A stretch of DNA of 64,000 nucleotides from an uncultured Collinsella sp. (GCA_900557455.1 USSM01000004.1:18263-82262); one strand, 5' to 3'; shown: positions 1 to 8,172, counted from the first letter of the stretch. Notes: generated from the sequence alone by a model not told the origin. Program-made: numbers and translations.

Positions 1-1
1 C

Positions 2-814
2 TGGAACACCTTTGAGATGATTCGTTCCTTCGCCGCCCGCGGCGAGAATGTCGCCGGCCTCAACGCCAACACCGACGGCGCCTATGCCATCGGCTCCAAC
101 CGCAACACCGAGATCCATACCTTCCAGATCCGTCACGGCATGGACCCCGAGATCGCGACCATCCAGTGGGAGATGCTCTCCAACGCCGAGTTCTCCGTCG
201 CTATCCCTCTCTATTCCGCACTGCTCACCGAGGTCAGCCCCTACTTCAGCGATCAGGACGTCTCCTTCGATCACTGTGAAGAGGAAGACGTCGTGAACAA
301 CGAGGAGCCCAAGAACTCCATCAACTACGTCCTCATGGACATCAACACGCTTGCCTATGAGAACCGCGACAATTGCGCCACCGGCGTCCGCGCCTATCTC
401 GACGCCCTGCAGAAGGAGCTCATTGAGCAGAACCTGACCGTCGACGAGGCCATGCAGGCCGCCGAGGACACCGAGGCCCGCACCACCCTGGCCAACAAGG
501 CCGGCAAGGCAGCGACCAAGAACACCTACGTCAAGTGCAAGGCCATGCTCGAGGAGATGCGCGACTACCTCAAGGAGGGCGACTTCTCTGAGGAGTTCGT
601 CCCGAGTGACTACGATGCCGACAACGACTGCCTAGTCGAGTCCATCACCTACGCCGACGAGGCCCTCTCCGATAAGGACGTTGCCGAGCCCGAGGTTAAG
701 GAAGAGGCGACCGAGGAGAAGTCCGAGGGCAACAACATGGCCGCCATGGCCGTTGGCGCCGTCGTCATCATCGGTGTCTGCGGCTTCGTGCTTTATCGTC
801 GCAAGAAGGCCTAA
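2..814 (+). CDS. C69-family dipeptidase, C-terminal part (5' end outside window)
   Basis: The frame is already open at base 2 (Trp-Asn-Thr-Phe-Glu precedes the Met codon at 17), so the gene starts upstream of the window. The visible part resembles the C-terminal half of C69 (U34) dipeptidases, which cleave dipeptides using an N-terminal Cys; that residue is not in view. After an acidic, Glu-rich linker comes a hydrophobic helix in the last 27 residues followed by Arg-Arg-Lys-Lys-Ala, so the C terminus is probably membrane-anchored with the enzyme outside. Family assignment is from general resemblance (NTEIHTFQIRHG, TIQWEML) and is fairly safe; the anchor is seen directly. Confidence 0.8.
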   Translation, partial: WNTFEMIRSFAARGENVAGLNANTDGAYAIGSNRNTEIHTFQIRHGMDPEIATIQWEMLSNAEFSVAIPLYSALLTEVSPYFSDQDVSFDHCEEEDVVNNEEPKNSINYVLMDINTLAYENRDNCATGVRAYLDALQKELIEQNLTVDEAMQAAEDTEARTTLANKAGKAATKNTYVKCKAMLEEMRDYLKEGDFSEEFVPSDYDADNDCLVESITYADEALSDKDVAEPEVKEEATEEKSEGNNMAAMAVGAVVIIGVCGFVLYRRKKA

Positions 815-830
815 GGCCCTTGCGTTCCAA

Positions 831-880
831 GAGACGGGCGGGGTCGCATGAGTCATCCCGCCCGCTCAGCCTGCCCTTTT
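831..880 (+). terminator. Possible terminator after the dipeptidase gene
   Basis: CGGGCGGG (835-842) pairs with CCCGCCCG (857-864). A second small stem, CCTGCC/GGCAGG (870-890), encloses CTTTT. The U-tract is poor, so termination is only likely. Confidence 0.4.
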
Positions 881-941
881 GACCGGCAGGAAACGCCGCC
901 GAAATCTTTTCAAAAAAGATTTCCCCGCACACACTTCGCTG

Positions 942-950
942 TGCTATAGT
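942..950 (+). promoter_or_regulatory. Extended -10 promoter for the trp-type leader
   Basis: TGCTATAGT gives an extended -10 (TGn plus TATAGT at 945-950). No good -35 lies 17 bases upstream. Transcription would start near 957, about 50 bases before the leader peptide. Confidence 0.45.
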
Positions 951-1008
951 GCAGCGCAACAGCAACGAGGTGCGACCGCGCCAAGGCATCACGAAAGGAG
1001 CCACCAAG

Positions 1009-1077
1009 ATGATGAACACGATGAAGTCTCTCAACAACTGGTGGTGGCGTGATGCGAATACGATCGGTCGAAAGTGA
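1009..1077 (+). CDS. Tryptophan-rich leader peptide (22 aa) of an attenuator
   Basis: A 22-residue frame starts ATG ATG at 1009 behind AAAGGAG (994-1000) and ends TGA at 1075. Residues 11-13 are three consecutive Trp codons (1039-1047) in the context Asn-Asn-Trp-Trp-Trp-Arg, like actinobacterial trp leaders. GGCGTGA (1046-1052), overlapping the last Trp codon, is complementary to TCACGCC (1083-1089). This gives the 1:2 pairing of a classical attenuator, and a terminator hairpin follows at 1113. Low charged tRNA-Trp would stall the ribosome on the Trp codons and favour read-through. The downstream gene is a membrane transporter component rather than trp biosynthesis. Confidence 0.8.
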   Translation: MMNTMKSLNNWWWRDANTIGRK

Positions 1078-1112
1078 GTCCCTCACGCCTGTTTTGCGCT
1101 CTAGGTGATTGG

Positions 1113-1145
1113 AAGGCCTCCGGTTTCGACCGGGGGCCTTTTTCT
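1113..1145 (+). terminator. Attenuator terminator between leader peptide and ECF genes
   Basis: AAGGCCTCCGGT (1113-1124), a TTCG loop, then ACCGGGGGCCTT (1129-1140) and a run of T to 1143. It is a strong intrinsic terminator lying between the Trp leader and the transporter start codon. Confidence 0.8.
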
Positions 1146-1221
1146 ATCTCGAGCCCGATCGCATTCGCATCACGCGCCTCCGTTTTTCTCTTACACTCCC
1201 CTTTTTGAAAGGACTTTCACC

Positions 1222-1797
1222 ATGTCTCAGAACACCACCGCCACCGCCCAGCCCCGCACCGTCCAGACCGCCGACCGCGGTAAACTCGATATTCGCGCCC
1301 TTGTCCTGCTCGCCATTCTGCTTGCCGCCGGCTTCATCCTCAACTTCACCGTCGGCAAGGCAATCTCGGGCATCTCGGGCGGTATGATCAGCCCCGAGTT
1401 CATTATCTCGGCCTTCTGCCTCACCATCCTGGTCATTCGTCCCAACATTGGCCAGGCGCTCGTCATTGGTCTCATCTCGGCGGCCGTAATCCAGATCACT
1501 ACCACCTCGCCGTTTGTCGATTTTGCCGCCGAGGGTATCGCCGCCATGCTCATGGCCGTCATTGTCAACGCCGCCGCCAAGGACGGCCAGGTTAAGCCCG
1601 TCGTCGCCATCGTCGCAACATTCGTGACCACCTTTGTCTCGGGCGTCATCTTCATGGTCATCAAGATGGCCATGCTCGGCGTGGTGGGCGAGCTCGCCGC
1701 AGCCATGCTACCCGTCGTCGCCATGACCGCCGTATTTAACGCCATTCTGGTCGGCGCCCTCTACCTGCCCATCCAGAAGGCCCTGAAGCTCAACTAA
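1222..1797 (+). CDS. ECF transporter S component, probably tryptophan-specific
   Basis: A 191-residue membrane protein with about six hydrophobic helices after a polar, Thr-rich N terminus of roughly 25 residues. The start at 1222 follows GAAAGGA at good spacing; an in-frame start at 1105 would fall inside the attenuator and is rejected. The following genes encode an ECF double ATPase and an ECF T protein, so this is the substrate-binding S subunit of a dedicated (group I) ECF importer. Substrate is not readable from the protein itself. Tryptophan, or a close relative, is inferred from the Trp-Trp-Trp attenuator just upstream. Confidence 0.75.
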   Translation: MSQNTTATAQPRTVQTADRGKLDIRALVLLAILLAAGFILNFTVGKAISGISGGMISPEFIISAFCLTILVIRPNIGQALVIGLISAAVIQITTTSPFVDFAAEGIAAMLMAVIVNAAAKDGQVKPVVAIVATFVTTFVSGVIFMVIKMAMLGVVGELAAAMLPVVAMTAVFNAILVGALYLPIQKALKLN

Positions 1798-1803
1798 CCC
1801 GCT

Positions 1804-1904
1804 CGGCTTTACGAGCCACCCCATCTTGGCGTTCATTCGTCGCTCGCATACCCAAGTACGCTTCGCTCCTCTTTCGCGCCAACCTGGGGCACCTCGTAAA
1901 GCCG
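1804..1904. repeat. Long imperfect intergenic hairpin (REP/BIME-like)
   Basis: CGGCTTTACGAG (1804-1815) pairs perfectly with CTCGTAAAGCCG (1893-1904). Inner blocks continue the pairing (CCCC with GGGG, TTGGCG with CGCCAA), giving an approximately 100-base foldback between the S-component and ATPase genes. It looks like a dispersed intergenic repeat rather than a simple terminator. Confidence 0.6.
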
Positions 1905-1947
1905 TATCCGTGCTTCACCGCCAAAGACTGTCCCAAACAACGAGCTT

Positions 1948-1991
1948 TTGGGGACGTTCTTAAACGACTAGTCATGTAAGAACGTCCCCAA
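1948..1991. repeat. 15 bp perfect inverted repeat upstream of the ECF ATPase
   Basis: TTGGGGACGTTCTTA (1948-1962) and TAAGAACGTCCCCAA (1977-1991) are exact reverse complements around a 14-base loop that itself contains ACTAGT. It ends 19 bases before the ATPase start codon. A REP-type unit or a post-transcriptional element are both possible. Confidence 0.65.
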
Positions 1992-2009
1992 TGATTATGA
2001 AAGGTATCC

Positions 2010-3761
2010 ATGGAAACGATCATCAACGTCGACGATGTCTCGTTCTCCTATGGCACGCAAACCGAGCAGGCGCTCAGCCACGTTTCGCTTAGCGTGAACA
2101 AGGGAGATTTCATCGGCATCATCGGGCCCTCGGGTGCCGGTAAGTCCACACTTGCCGCCTGCCTGTCGGGCGCCGTGCCTCACCACTACACCGGCGCATT
2201 TTATGGCTCCGTGTTAGTTGACGGCCACGACACCTGCGAGGTCTCGCTCACCGACATATCGCAGATCGTCGGCAGCGTGTTGCAGGACATCGATACCCAG
2301 ATGGTCGCTTCGGTCGTTGAGGACGAAATGCTCTTTGGTCTCGAGAACTTTGGCGTTCCGCATGACCAGATCGAGCAGCGCTTGTGCGAGACGCTTAAGA
2401 CCGTCGGCATTAGCGACCTGCGCGACCGCGAGATCGCCACCCTCTCGGGCGGCCAAAAGCAAAAGGTAGCTATCGCCGCCATCCTCGCCATGCGTCCGCG
2501 CGTCTTAGTGCTCGATGAGCCAACCGCAGCACTCGACCCCGCCAGTTCCACCTTGGTCTTCGAGACGCTGCGCGAGGCAAACCGCGCGCTCGGCATCACC
2601 ATCGTCGTCGTTGAGCAAAAGGTCGCTCTGCTTTCGGAGTACTGCAACCGTGTGTTGGTGCTCGATCACGGCCAGATCGCGCTGCAAGGTGAGCCGCACG
2701 AGGTCTTCGCACGCACCGACGAGCTTCGCACCATCGGCGTCGATTGTCCGCGCGTCACGCGCATCTTCAACAGTCTCGAGGCCGATGGCTTGGTAAGCGG
2801 CACGCCCTGTCTGGATGTCGACGAGGCAGAACGCCTGATCACGGAAATCGTCGACCCCGACCGTGCGACAAGCGATACCCAGGCGCCCGCAGGCTCCCCG
2901 CACGCGCCGTCGCTGCGCCCGCATGCGAAAGACGCCGAGCCGGTGCTCACCTTTGACCATGTCGAGTTTTCTTACCCCCATGGAGGCGCCGCCGTCCACG
3001 ACCTCAACTTGACGCTCTACCCCGGCGAGCTCGTGGGCATTGTCGGCCAAAACGGAGCCGGCAAAACCACGCTCACCAAACTGCTCACGGGTTTGCTCAA
3101 GCCCGCATCGGGCAGCGTACGCGTTACGGGCTTGGACACGGCATCGGTTCCCACGAGCCGCATCGCACACGAAGTGGCAACGCTTTTCCAGAACCCCGAC
3201 CGCCAAATCTGCAAAGACACCGTGCTCGACGAGGTCGCCTTTGGTCTAGAACTTGCCGGCATCGACCGCGCCGAAGCCCTGCGTCGCGCCCAGCTGGTCA
3301 TCGACCGCTTTGGTCTGCCCGCCGACGAGGCACCGTTCTCACTGTCGCGCGGCCAACGCCAGATGGTGGCGCTGGCCTCCGTTGTGGTGATCGAGCCCAA
3401 GATCGTGGTGCTCGACGAACCCACGAGCGGCCTGGACTACCGCGAGTGCATGACCGTGATGGAAACGGTGCGCACCATGGCAGAGCGCGGTTGCGCCGTC
3501 ATCATGGTCTGTCACGACATGGAAGTCGTTTCCGACTTTGCCGAGCGCATCGTGGTGATGGCCAACGGTCGCATCCTCGACCGCGGCCGCACGCACGAGC
3601 TGTTCTCGAACATCGAACTCATGCAGCGTGCCTACGTTGAGCCGCCCCAGGTCATCGAACTCTCGCGCCGTCTGGCATCCACCGTCTCGCCCGCCTTTAC
3701 GCAGGTGAGTGAGGTCACTGATATCGTTCGCATTACCGAGGAGATGGTCCGCCGTGGTTAA
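2010..3761 (+). CDS. ecfA: ECF transporter double ATPase (two fused ABC domains)
   Basis: A 583-residue cytoplasmic protein carrying two complete ABC cassettes. The first has GPSGAGKST near residue 40, LSGGQKQ near 145 and LDEPTAALD near 170. The second has GQNGAGKTT near 346, the variant signature LSRGQRQ near 445 and LDEPTSGLD. In most ECF systems the two ATPases (EcfA1/A2) are separate; here they are one chain, as in CbiO/YkoD-type fusions. It energises the S component encoded just upstream and the T component that overlaps its 3' end. A GAAAGG site precedes the ATG. Confidence 0.92.
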   Translation: METIINVDDVSFSYGTQTEQALSHVSLSVNKGDFIGIIGPSGAGKSTLAACLSGAVPHHYTGAFYGSVLVDGHDTCEVSLTDISQIVGSVLQDIDTQMVASVVEDEMLFGLENFGVPHDQIEQRLCETLKTVGISDLRDREIATLSGGQKQKVAIAAILAMRPRVLVLDEPTAALDPASSTLVFETLREANRALGITIVVVEQKVALLSEYCNRVLVLDHGQIALQGEPHEVFARTDELRTIGVDCPRVTRIFNSLEADGLVSGTPCLDVDEAERLITEIVDPDRATSDTQAPAGSPHAPSLRPHAKDAEPVLTFDHVEFSYPHGGAAVHDLNLTLYPGELVGIVGQNGAGKTTLTKLLTGLLKPASGSVRVTGLDTASVPTSRIAHEVATLFQNPDRQICKDTVLDEVAFGLELAGIDRAEALRRAQLVIDRFGLPADEAPFSLSRGQRQMVALASVVVIEPKIVVLDEPTSGLDYRECMTVMETVRTMAERGCAVIMVCHDMEVVSDFAERIVVMANGRILDRGRTHELFSNIELMQRAYVEPPQVIELSRRLASTVSPAFTQVSEVTDIVRITEEMVRRG

Positions 3762-4500
3762 CGTCATCGACTACATGCCGGGCGACACGCTGCTACACCG
3801 CCTGAACCCCGTCATCAAACTGGGCCTCGCCGCCGCCATCATCATCGGCATTTTCTTGTCCGACACCTATGTGGCACTGCTGGGCTTTCTGGCACTCACG
3901 CTCGCGCTGGGAGCCTACGCCGGCGTCGTCGACCGCCTGCTCGCGCTGCTCAAGCTACTGATTCCACTCGCGCTCATCATGCTGGTGCTGCAGCTGGCTT
4001 TTATGCGCGATGGCAACGTGGTGTGGAGCTTTGTCACCGATGAAGGCCTCATCACCGGAACAAAGGCCTGTCTGCGTCTGCTGGGCGTGGCGCTACCGCT
4101 TATTCTGATGCTCATGGTGACCAAGCTCAACGACCTTGCCAACGCCTGCGTCGAGGTGCTGCACGTTCCGTATCGTTACGCCTTCACCTTTACCACGGCG
4201 CTGCGCTTTGTGCCAGTGTTTGGCCAGGAGATGAACGCCATCATGGAGGCGCAGACCGCACGCGGCATCGAGTATGACACCAAGAACCCCATCAAGAAGC
4301 TCAAGCTCATGCTGCCGCTGTGCGTGCCGCTACTGATCTCGAGCGTGGGTAAAACCGACGCCACGGCCCTGGCAGCCGAGCAGCGCGGCTTCTACCTGCG
4401 CACGCGCGCGAGCTCGTACAAGCGCTACCCCATCAAGGGCCTGGACATTGCCATACTTATTGTCAGCATTGCCCTCATCGTCCTCGGCTTCCTGTTCTAA
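3754..4500 (+). CDS. ecfT: ECF transporter T component (energy-coupling membrane subunit)
   Basis: A 248-residue hydrophobic protein of the CbiQ/EcfT family. The chosen GTG at 3754 overlaps the ATPase stop by 8 bases and has GAGGAG about 10 bases upstream; this translational coupling supports it over the in-frame ATG at 3709. The family's coupling helices carry Ala-Arg-Gly type motifs: AQTARGIEYD and the later EQRGFYLRTR fit. It anchors the ATPase and S subunit in the membrane. Confidence 0.9.
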   Translation: MVNVIDYMPGDTLLHRLNPVIKLGLAAAIIIGIFLSDTYVALLGFLALTLALGAYAGVVDRLLALLKLLIPLALIMLVLQLAFMRDGNVVWSFVTDEGLITGTKACLRLLGVALPLILMLMVTKLNDLANACVEVLHVPYRYAFTFTTALRFVPVFGQEMNAIMEAQTARGIEYDTKNPIKKLKLMLPLCVPLLISSVGKTDATALAAEQRGFYLRTRASSYKRYPIKGLDIAILIVSIALIVLGFLF

Positions 4501-4530
4501 CCCATCGCCACCGGCAACCGATAAATTCAA

Positions 4531-4573
4531 AAGGCCCCGGCTCGCATCAAACGAGCCGAGGCCTTACTGTTTT
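4531..4573 (+). terminator. Terminator of the ECF operon
   Basis: AAGGCCCCGGCTCG (4531-4544) pairs with CGAGCCGAGGCCTT (ending 4565), followed by ACTGTTTT. The hairpin lies 30 bases after the T-component stop. Confidence 0.75.
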
Positions 4574-4583
4574 CCCAGATAAA

Positions 4584-4619
4584 ACCTACCAAAATAAACC
4601 TGTCCCTTTTTTGGCAGGT
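4584..4619. repeat. REP-like palindrome, GGGACAGGTTT family (copy 1)
   Basis: ACCTACCAAAA (4584-4594) and TTTTGGCAGGT (4609-4619) form an imperfect hairpin. Read on the minus strand the core is CCAAAAAAGGGACAGGTTTA; nearly the same core recurs at 53087. Confidence 0.55.
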
Positions 4620-4625
4620 CGAGGG

Positions 4626-5372
4626 CTACAGGCGGTAGGGGGCGCCGCTGCGGATGATGGATTCGCGCACCAGGACGTCCATGGCGTCAAGGGTAATCTC
4701 GGGCATCTCTCGGTACTTTTTCAGCACCGAGAGCTCGGTGCAGGCCAGAATGACGCGGTCGCAGCCGCTGCGGGCGAACTCCCACATCACGCGGTCAAAC
4801 TTGTCCATATCGGGCTCGCGTCCGGCCTTCACGTCATCATAAATCAGCGACATCACGTCGGCCTGGCGCTTCTCGCTGGGATAGACGACCTCGACGCCCG
4901 CGGCCTCGCACTCGCGCCCGTAGACGCCGGCACCCACGGTGCCGTCGGTGCCCATGATGCCGATCTTGCGCACCGGCTCGGACGGCATGCTCAGGTTGGG
5001 ATCGAACTCGCACTCCCCCATCACCGCGCCCGCCAGGGCATAGCGCACCGACTCACGCGGCATGTGGATAATCGGCACCTTGGTAAACGACTGAATCTGG
5101 TCGTAGAAGTAGTGCGATGTGTTGCAGGGAATGGCAATGTGCGCGCAGCCCAGTGTCTCGAGCGCCTGTGCGCACTCCTTCATGGTCGCCAGCAGCTCGG
5201 CATGCTCGCCGGTCTTGATGGCCAGCGTACGGTCGGGCATGGTCGACTTGGAAAGCACCACCATGTCGATATGCTCCTGATCACAGGCAGCAGCCGTATG
5301 ACGCACGACCTGGTCGTAGTAATACGACGTGGCCTCAGCGCCCATGCCGCCGATAACTCCCAGCTTTTCCAT
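4626..5372 (-). CDS. Aspartate/glutamate racemase family protein
   Basis: A 248-residue enzyme with both catalytic cysteines of the Asp/Glu racemase family, in PCNTSH (Cys83) and ACTEL (Cys211), and an N-terminal GVIGGMG. It should interconvert L- and D-aspartate (or glutamate) without cofactor. The start at 5372 follows AAGGAGG at good spacing; an upstream in-frame start at 5456 has no such site. It lies 84 bases downstream of an ATP-grasp ligase on the same strand, so D-aspartate for that ligase is the likely product. This context favours aspartate over glutamate racemase. Confidence 0.85.
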   Translation of the reverse strand: MEKLGVIGGMGAEATSYYYDQVVRHTAAACDQEHIDMVVLSKSTMPDRTLAIKTGEHAELLATMKECAQALETLGCAHIAIPCNTSHYFYDQIQSFTKVPIIHMPRESVRYALAGAVMGECEFDPNLSMPSEPVRKIGIMGTDGTVGAGVYGRECEAAGVEVVYPSEKRQADVMSLIYDDVKAGREPDMDKFDRVMWEFARSGCDRVILACTELSVLKKYREMPEITLDAMDVLVRESIIRSGAPYRL

Positions 5373-5456
5373 CGCCGCCTCCTTGGTGACGCCCATGCAA
5401 TTGCTCGTATCATGCCCGCGCCCGTCCGATGCAAACCGGGCGGGCGCCGCGCTCAT

Positions 5457-6713
5457 CTACTTGTAATACGTCTTGAACAGCTTAAAGTGACGCAGCTTGG
5501 TGTGCCACATGCGCAACCAGCGGTTAAAGACAAAATCGCCCTTCATAAACGAAGGATCGGCAGCCTTGCCCTCCTTGGCCAGACGATGCGCCTTCGCACG
5601 CAGCTCGGGGTCCTTGACATACTTGTCAACGACGCCCATGGGGACGACCATCCACAGCGCCTCGTCCTGCGCCGTCACAAATTCCGGCTCAAACGGACGG
5701 TTATAGACGTACTCATCCACCACGTATTTAGCAACGTTAAAGCCGCTGTTGGTGACGTAGTAGTTACTGCGGCCCTGACGCGTGTTGAAGTCGAAGAACT
5801 TAAACGAACCATCGCGTTGGTCGTACTTGACGTCGAAGTTGGAGAAGCCCGTGAACTTAAGGTCCTCAAGCAGCTTGCGCACGCCACCCATGAGCTCGTC
5901 GTTGGGCTCGGTGATGATGCAGGCGTGGTTGCCGACACCGTGGGGCTGATGCTCCTCGAGCAGCACGTGACCCAGGCACATCATGCGAACCTTGCCGTTG
6001 CGGTCGGAATAGCTGGTAAGCACGCGCATGTACTCGTCGTTGCCGGGCACGCGGTCCTGCAAGATGAGATCATCGGTGTAGCCACTGGCGTACACATCGC
6101 GAATGACCTGCTCCAGCTCGGCGCGATCGGCAATCTCGTAGGCCTTCTTCTGGCCCTCGAACTCGTGCTCCCACCACATGATGCCGTCAGAGGGCTTCAG
6201 AATCATCGGGAAAGGGAAGTCGATCTGGTCGAGCACCTCGGCGGAAGCCTCGCCCTGGGCGTTGAGCATCGCCATGGTAAAGGTAAACGTGTGCGGATAG
6301 GGTACACCGTGCTTCTCGCACAGCTCGTAGAAGATCTCCTTCTTCTGGCACTGCTCGAGCATACTGTAGGGCGCATAGGGCGCGATGACGTTGGAGGCAA
6401 GCTGGCCGGCATCCTGAGCCTGTGCGGCAAGCGCGACGTAGTTATCGCCGCAGCCCATGAGGATAATCTTCTTATCGGGATTGGCCTGTGCAATGCCGTT
6501 GACGGTCTCGATCATGACCGGCATAGTGTCGATATCCACATTGGGCGTATAGTCGATAATCTGGCTGCGGTATGCAGGACCCGTCTGATACTTGCCAAAG
6601 ACCAGGCTCTTGACCTGATACTCCTCGTAGAAGGCACGCGCCACCGAATAGGCGTTGATATCGCCGCCGAGCAGCACGGGTATAAACTCGCGCTCTGTAA
6701 ACTGCAATGCCAT
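5457..6713 (-). CDS. ATP-grasp ligase, probable D-aspartate ligase of peptidoglycan cross-bridge
   Basis: A 418-residue ATP-grasp protein. The N terminus (EFIPVLLGGDINAYSVARAF) is very like my memory of the Enterococcus faecium D-aspartate ligase, which adds D-Asp to the lysine side chain of the peptidoglycan precursor. ATP-grasp features include FPMILKPSDG near residue 170 and the FDFNTRQGRSN metal/ATP segment. The next gene in the same direction is a racemase able to supply D-Asp. AGGAAG precedes the ATG. The alternative is another carboxylate-amine ligase; the cross-bridge role is inference. Confidence 0.75.
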   Translation of the reverse strand: MALQFTEREFIPVLLGGDINAYSVARAFYEEYQVKSLVFGKYQTGPAYRSQIIDYTPNVDIDTMPVMIETVNGIAQANPDKKIILMGCGDNYVALAAQAQDAGQLASNVIAPYAPYSMLEQCQKKEIFYELCEKHGVPYPHTFTFTMAMLNAQGEASAEVLDQIDFPFPMILKPSDGIMWWEHEFEGQKKAYEIADRAELEQVIRDVYASGYTDDLILQDRVPGNDEYMRVLTSYSDRNGKVRMMCLGHVLLEEHQPHGVGNHACIITEPNDELMGGVRKLLEDLKFTGFSNFDVKYDQRDGSFKFFDFNTRQGRSNYYVTNSGFNVAKYVVDEYVYNRPFEPEFVTAQDEALWMVVPMGVVDKYVKDPELRAKAHRLAKEGKAADPSFMKGDFVFNRWLRMWHTKLRHFKLFKTYYK

Positions 6714-6926
6714 GGAAACTTCCTATCATCAACTGCCCGTACGATGGGCGGTCTTTATGCAACTGGTTTATTCTAGCGTGCCAAACTGCCGCTTCCCAAA
6801 GTTCCACCATATCTATGGCAAGCAGGCGCTTATGATCGAGCCCGCAGGGTTCCGTAACGTTAAAGTTGAACTCTATGGTTTCTTAACAATTCACTATAAC
6901 TGCAGGTCAAGGCCAAAACCTCAAGT

Positions 6927-6964
6927 TCAACTTGACCCTTTAGAACCTTTAAGGTTCAAGTTGA
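6927..6964. promoter_or_regulatory. Nested palindromes in the 314-base gap before the cell-wall gene
   Basis: The gap 6714-7027 holds no convincing gene. It contains a 14 bp imperfect hairpin, TCAACTTGACCCTT (6927-6940) with AAGGTTCAAGTTGA (6951-6964), and nested in it a perfect palindrome GAACCTT-T-AAGGTTC (6943-6957). Related AAGTTGAA half-sites occur upstream near 6863. TAGAAT (6980-6985) may be a -10. This looks like an operator region for the divergent genes. Confidence 0.45.
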
Positions 6965-7027
6965 GGTCGAAAGCAGTAGTAGAATACCTTTCGAACTATA
7001 ACCTACGATTGATTGCAGAGGGACTGG

Positions 7028-8161
7028 ATGCAGCATTCGAACCATCGCACCGCAGCGCTCATCGCGTCGAAGCCGGCTCGTATCATCACGAGCGCCGCGC
7101 TCGCCGTTACACTGACGGCCGCGCCGATGCTCTCCCCCGTCGCAGCCTATGCCGCCTCGCAGGCAACGCAGGATCAGCTTTCCGCTGCCCAGCAGAAAAT
7201 CGAAACCGCCACGAGTGCCTACAACGAAGCCCGCACCAAGCTCGAGGATCTGCAGAAGCAAATCGACACTAACGAGGCAAGCATCGAGAAGATCGAAGCC
7301 GAACTTCCCGATCAACAGGCCAAGGCGAGCTCCGCCATGCGCGATCTGTATAAGTACCAGAAGGGCACCAACCCCATCGTGAGCTTCCTGGTCAACGCGC
7401 AGAGCCTGGGCGAGTTCATCACCACCTGCAAGTACACCAACCAGATCACGAGCTCAAGCGTCGACGAGATCGAAGAGCTCAACAAGATGCAGACCGAACT
7501 CGAGCAGAACAAGACCGAGCTCGAGCAGGCCAAGTCCCAACTCGAGACCGAGCAGAAAACCGCCGAGGACGCACTGGCACAGGCCCAGCAGCTTCGCAGC
7601 GAAGCCCAGGCAAAGGCCGAGCAGGAGAATGCCGCCGAGCTGGCCAAGCTCGAGGCCGACAAGGCCGCTGCCGCCGAGAAGCTCTCGGGCGAGGGCGTGA
7701 GCGGCAACAACTCCAACAGCCAGGCCAATAACGCCAACACCACCATCGACACCACGGTGAACAGCTCCAATACCGGCAACTCCGATTACGACTCGTTTAT
7801 CAACGAGTGGACGAGTCGCATCGACAACTACCTCGCCGGCTCCCCCATGGCAGGTCAGGGTTACAACTTTGCCGTGGCAGCCTGGAACACCGGTGTTGAC
7901 CCTCGCTGGTCTCCCGCCATCGCCTGCATCGAGAGCAGCAAGGGCCTCTATTGTGCCGGCTCCTATAACGCCTGGGGCTGGAGCGCTCGCGGCGGCGGCT
8001 GGCGGAGCTTTGGTAGCTGGAGCGAGGGCGTCTCTGCCCACGTTGCCTACCTGGGCGCCAACTATGGCTCCACGCTTACCCCGGCAGCCGCCAAAAAGTA
8101 CTGCCCGCCCACGTGGCAGGACTGGTACAACAAGGTTGCAACCCAGATGAACCGCATCTAA
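7028..8161 (+). CDS. Secreted coiled-coil protein with C-terminal glucosaminidase-like domain
   Basis: A 377-residue exported protein. The signal peptide ends near VAAYAAS. Residues of about 45-225 form a long coiled coil rich in Gln, Glu, Lys and Ala, as in CwlO/PcsB-type hydrolases. A short Asn/Ser/Thr linker (SGNNSNSQANNANTT) follows. The C-terminal 120 residues, with GYNFAVAAWNTGVDP, ACIESSKG and GWSARGGGW, resemble lysozyme-like glucosaminidase modules; the Glu of ACIESS is a candidate catalytic residue. ATG 7028 is chosen; an in-frame TTG lies 15 bases upstream. Likely a cell-wall remodelling enzyme. Confidence 0.75.
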   Translation: MQHSNHRTAALIASKPARIITSAALAVTLTAAPMLSPVAAYAASQATQDQLSAAQQKIETATSAYNEARTKLEDLQKQIDTNEASIEKIEAELPDQQAKASSAMRDLYKYQKGTNPIVSFLVNAQSLGEFITTCKYTNQITSSSVDEIEELNKMQTELEQNKTELEQAKSQLETEQKTAEDALAQAQQLRSEAQAKAEQENAAELAKLEADKAAAAEKLSGEGVSGNNSNSQANNANTTIDTTVNSSNTGNSDYDSFINEWTSRIDNYLAGSPMAGQGYNFAVAAWNTGVDPRWSPAIACIESSKGLYCAGSYNAWGWSARGGGWRSFGSWSEGVSAHVAYLGANYGSTLTPAAAKKYCPPTWQDWYNKVATQMNRI

Positions 8162-8172
8162 GATCAACGTCA

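Noticed and set aside
4611..6776. A very long rightward frame (about 720 residues)
   Set aside because: It is antiparallel to the ATP-grasp and racemase genes, whose motifs are clear; its translation is His/Leu/Val-rich without family features, as expected of a GC-rich shadow frame.
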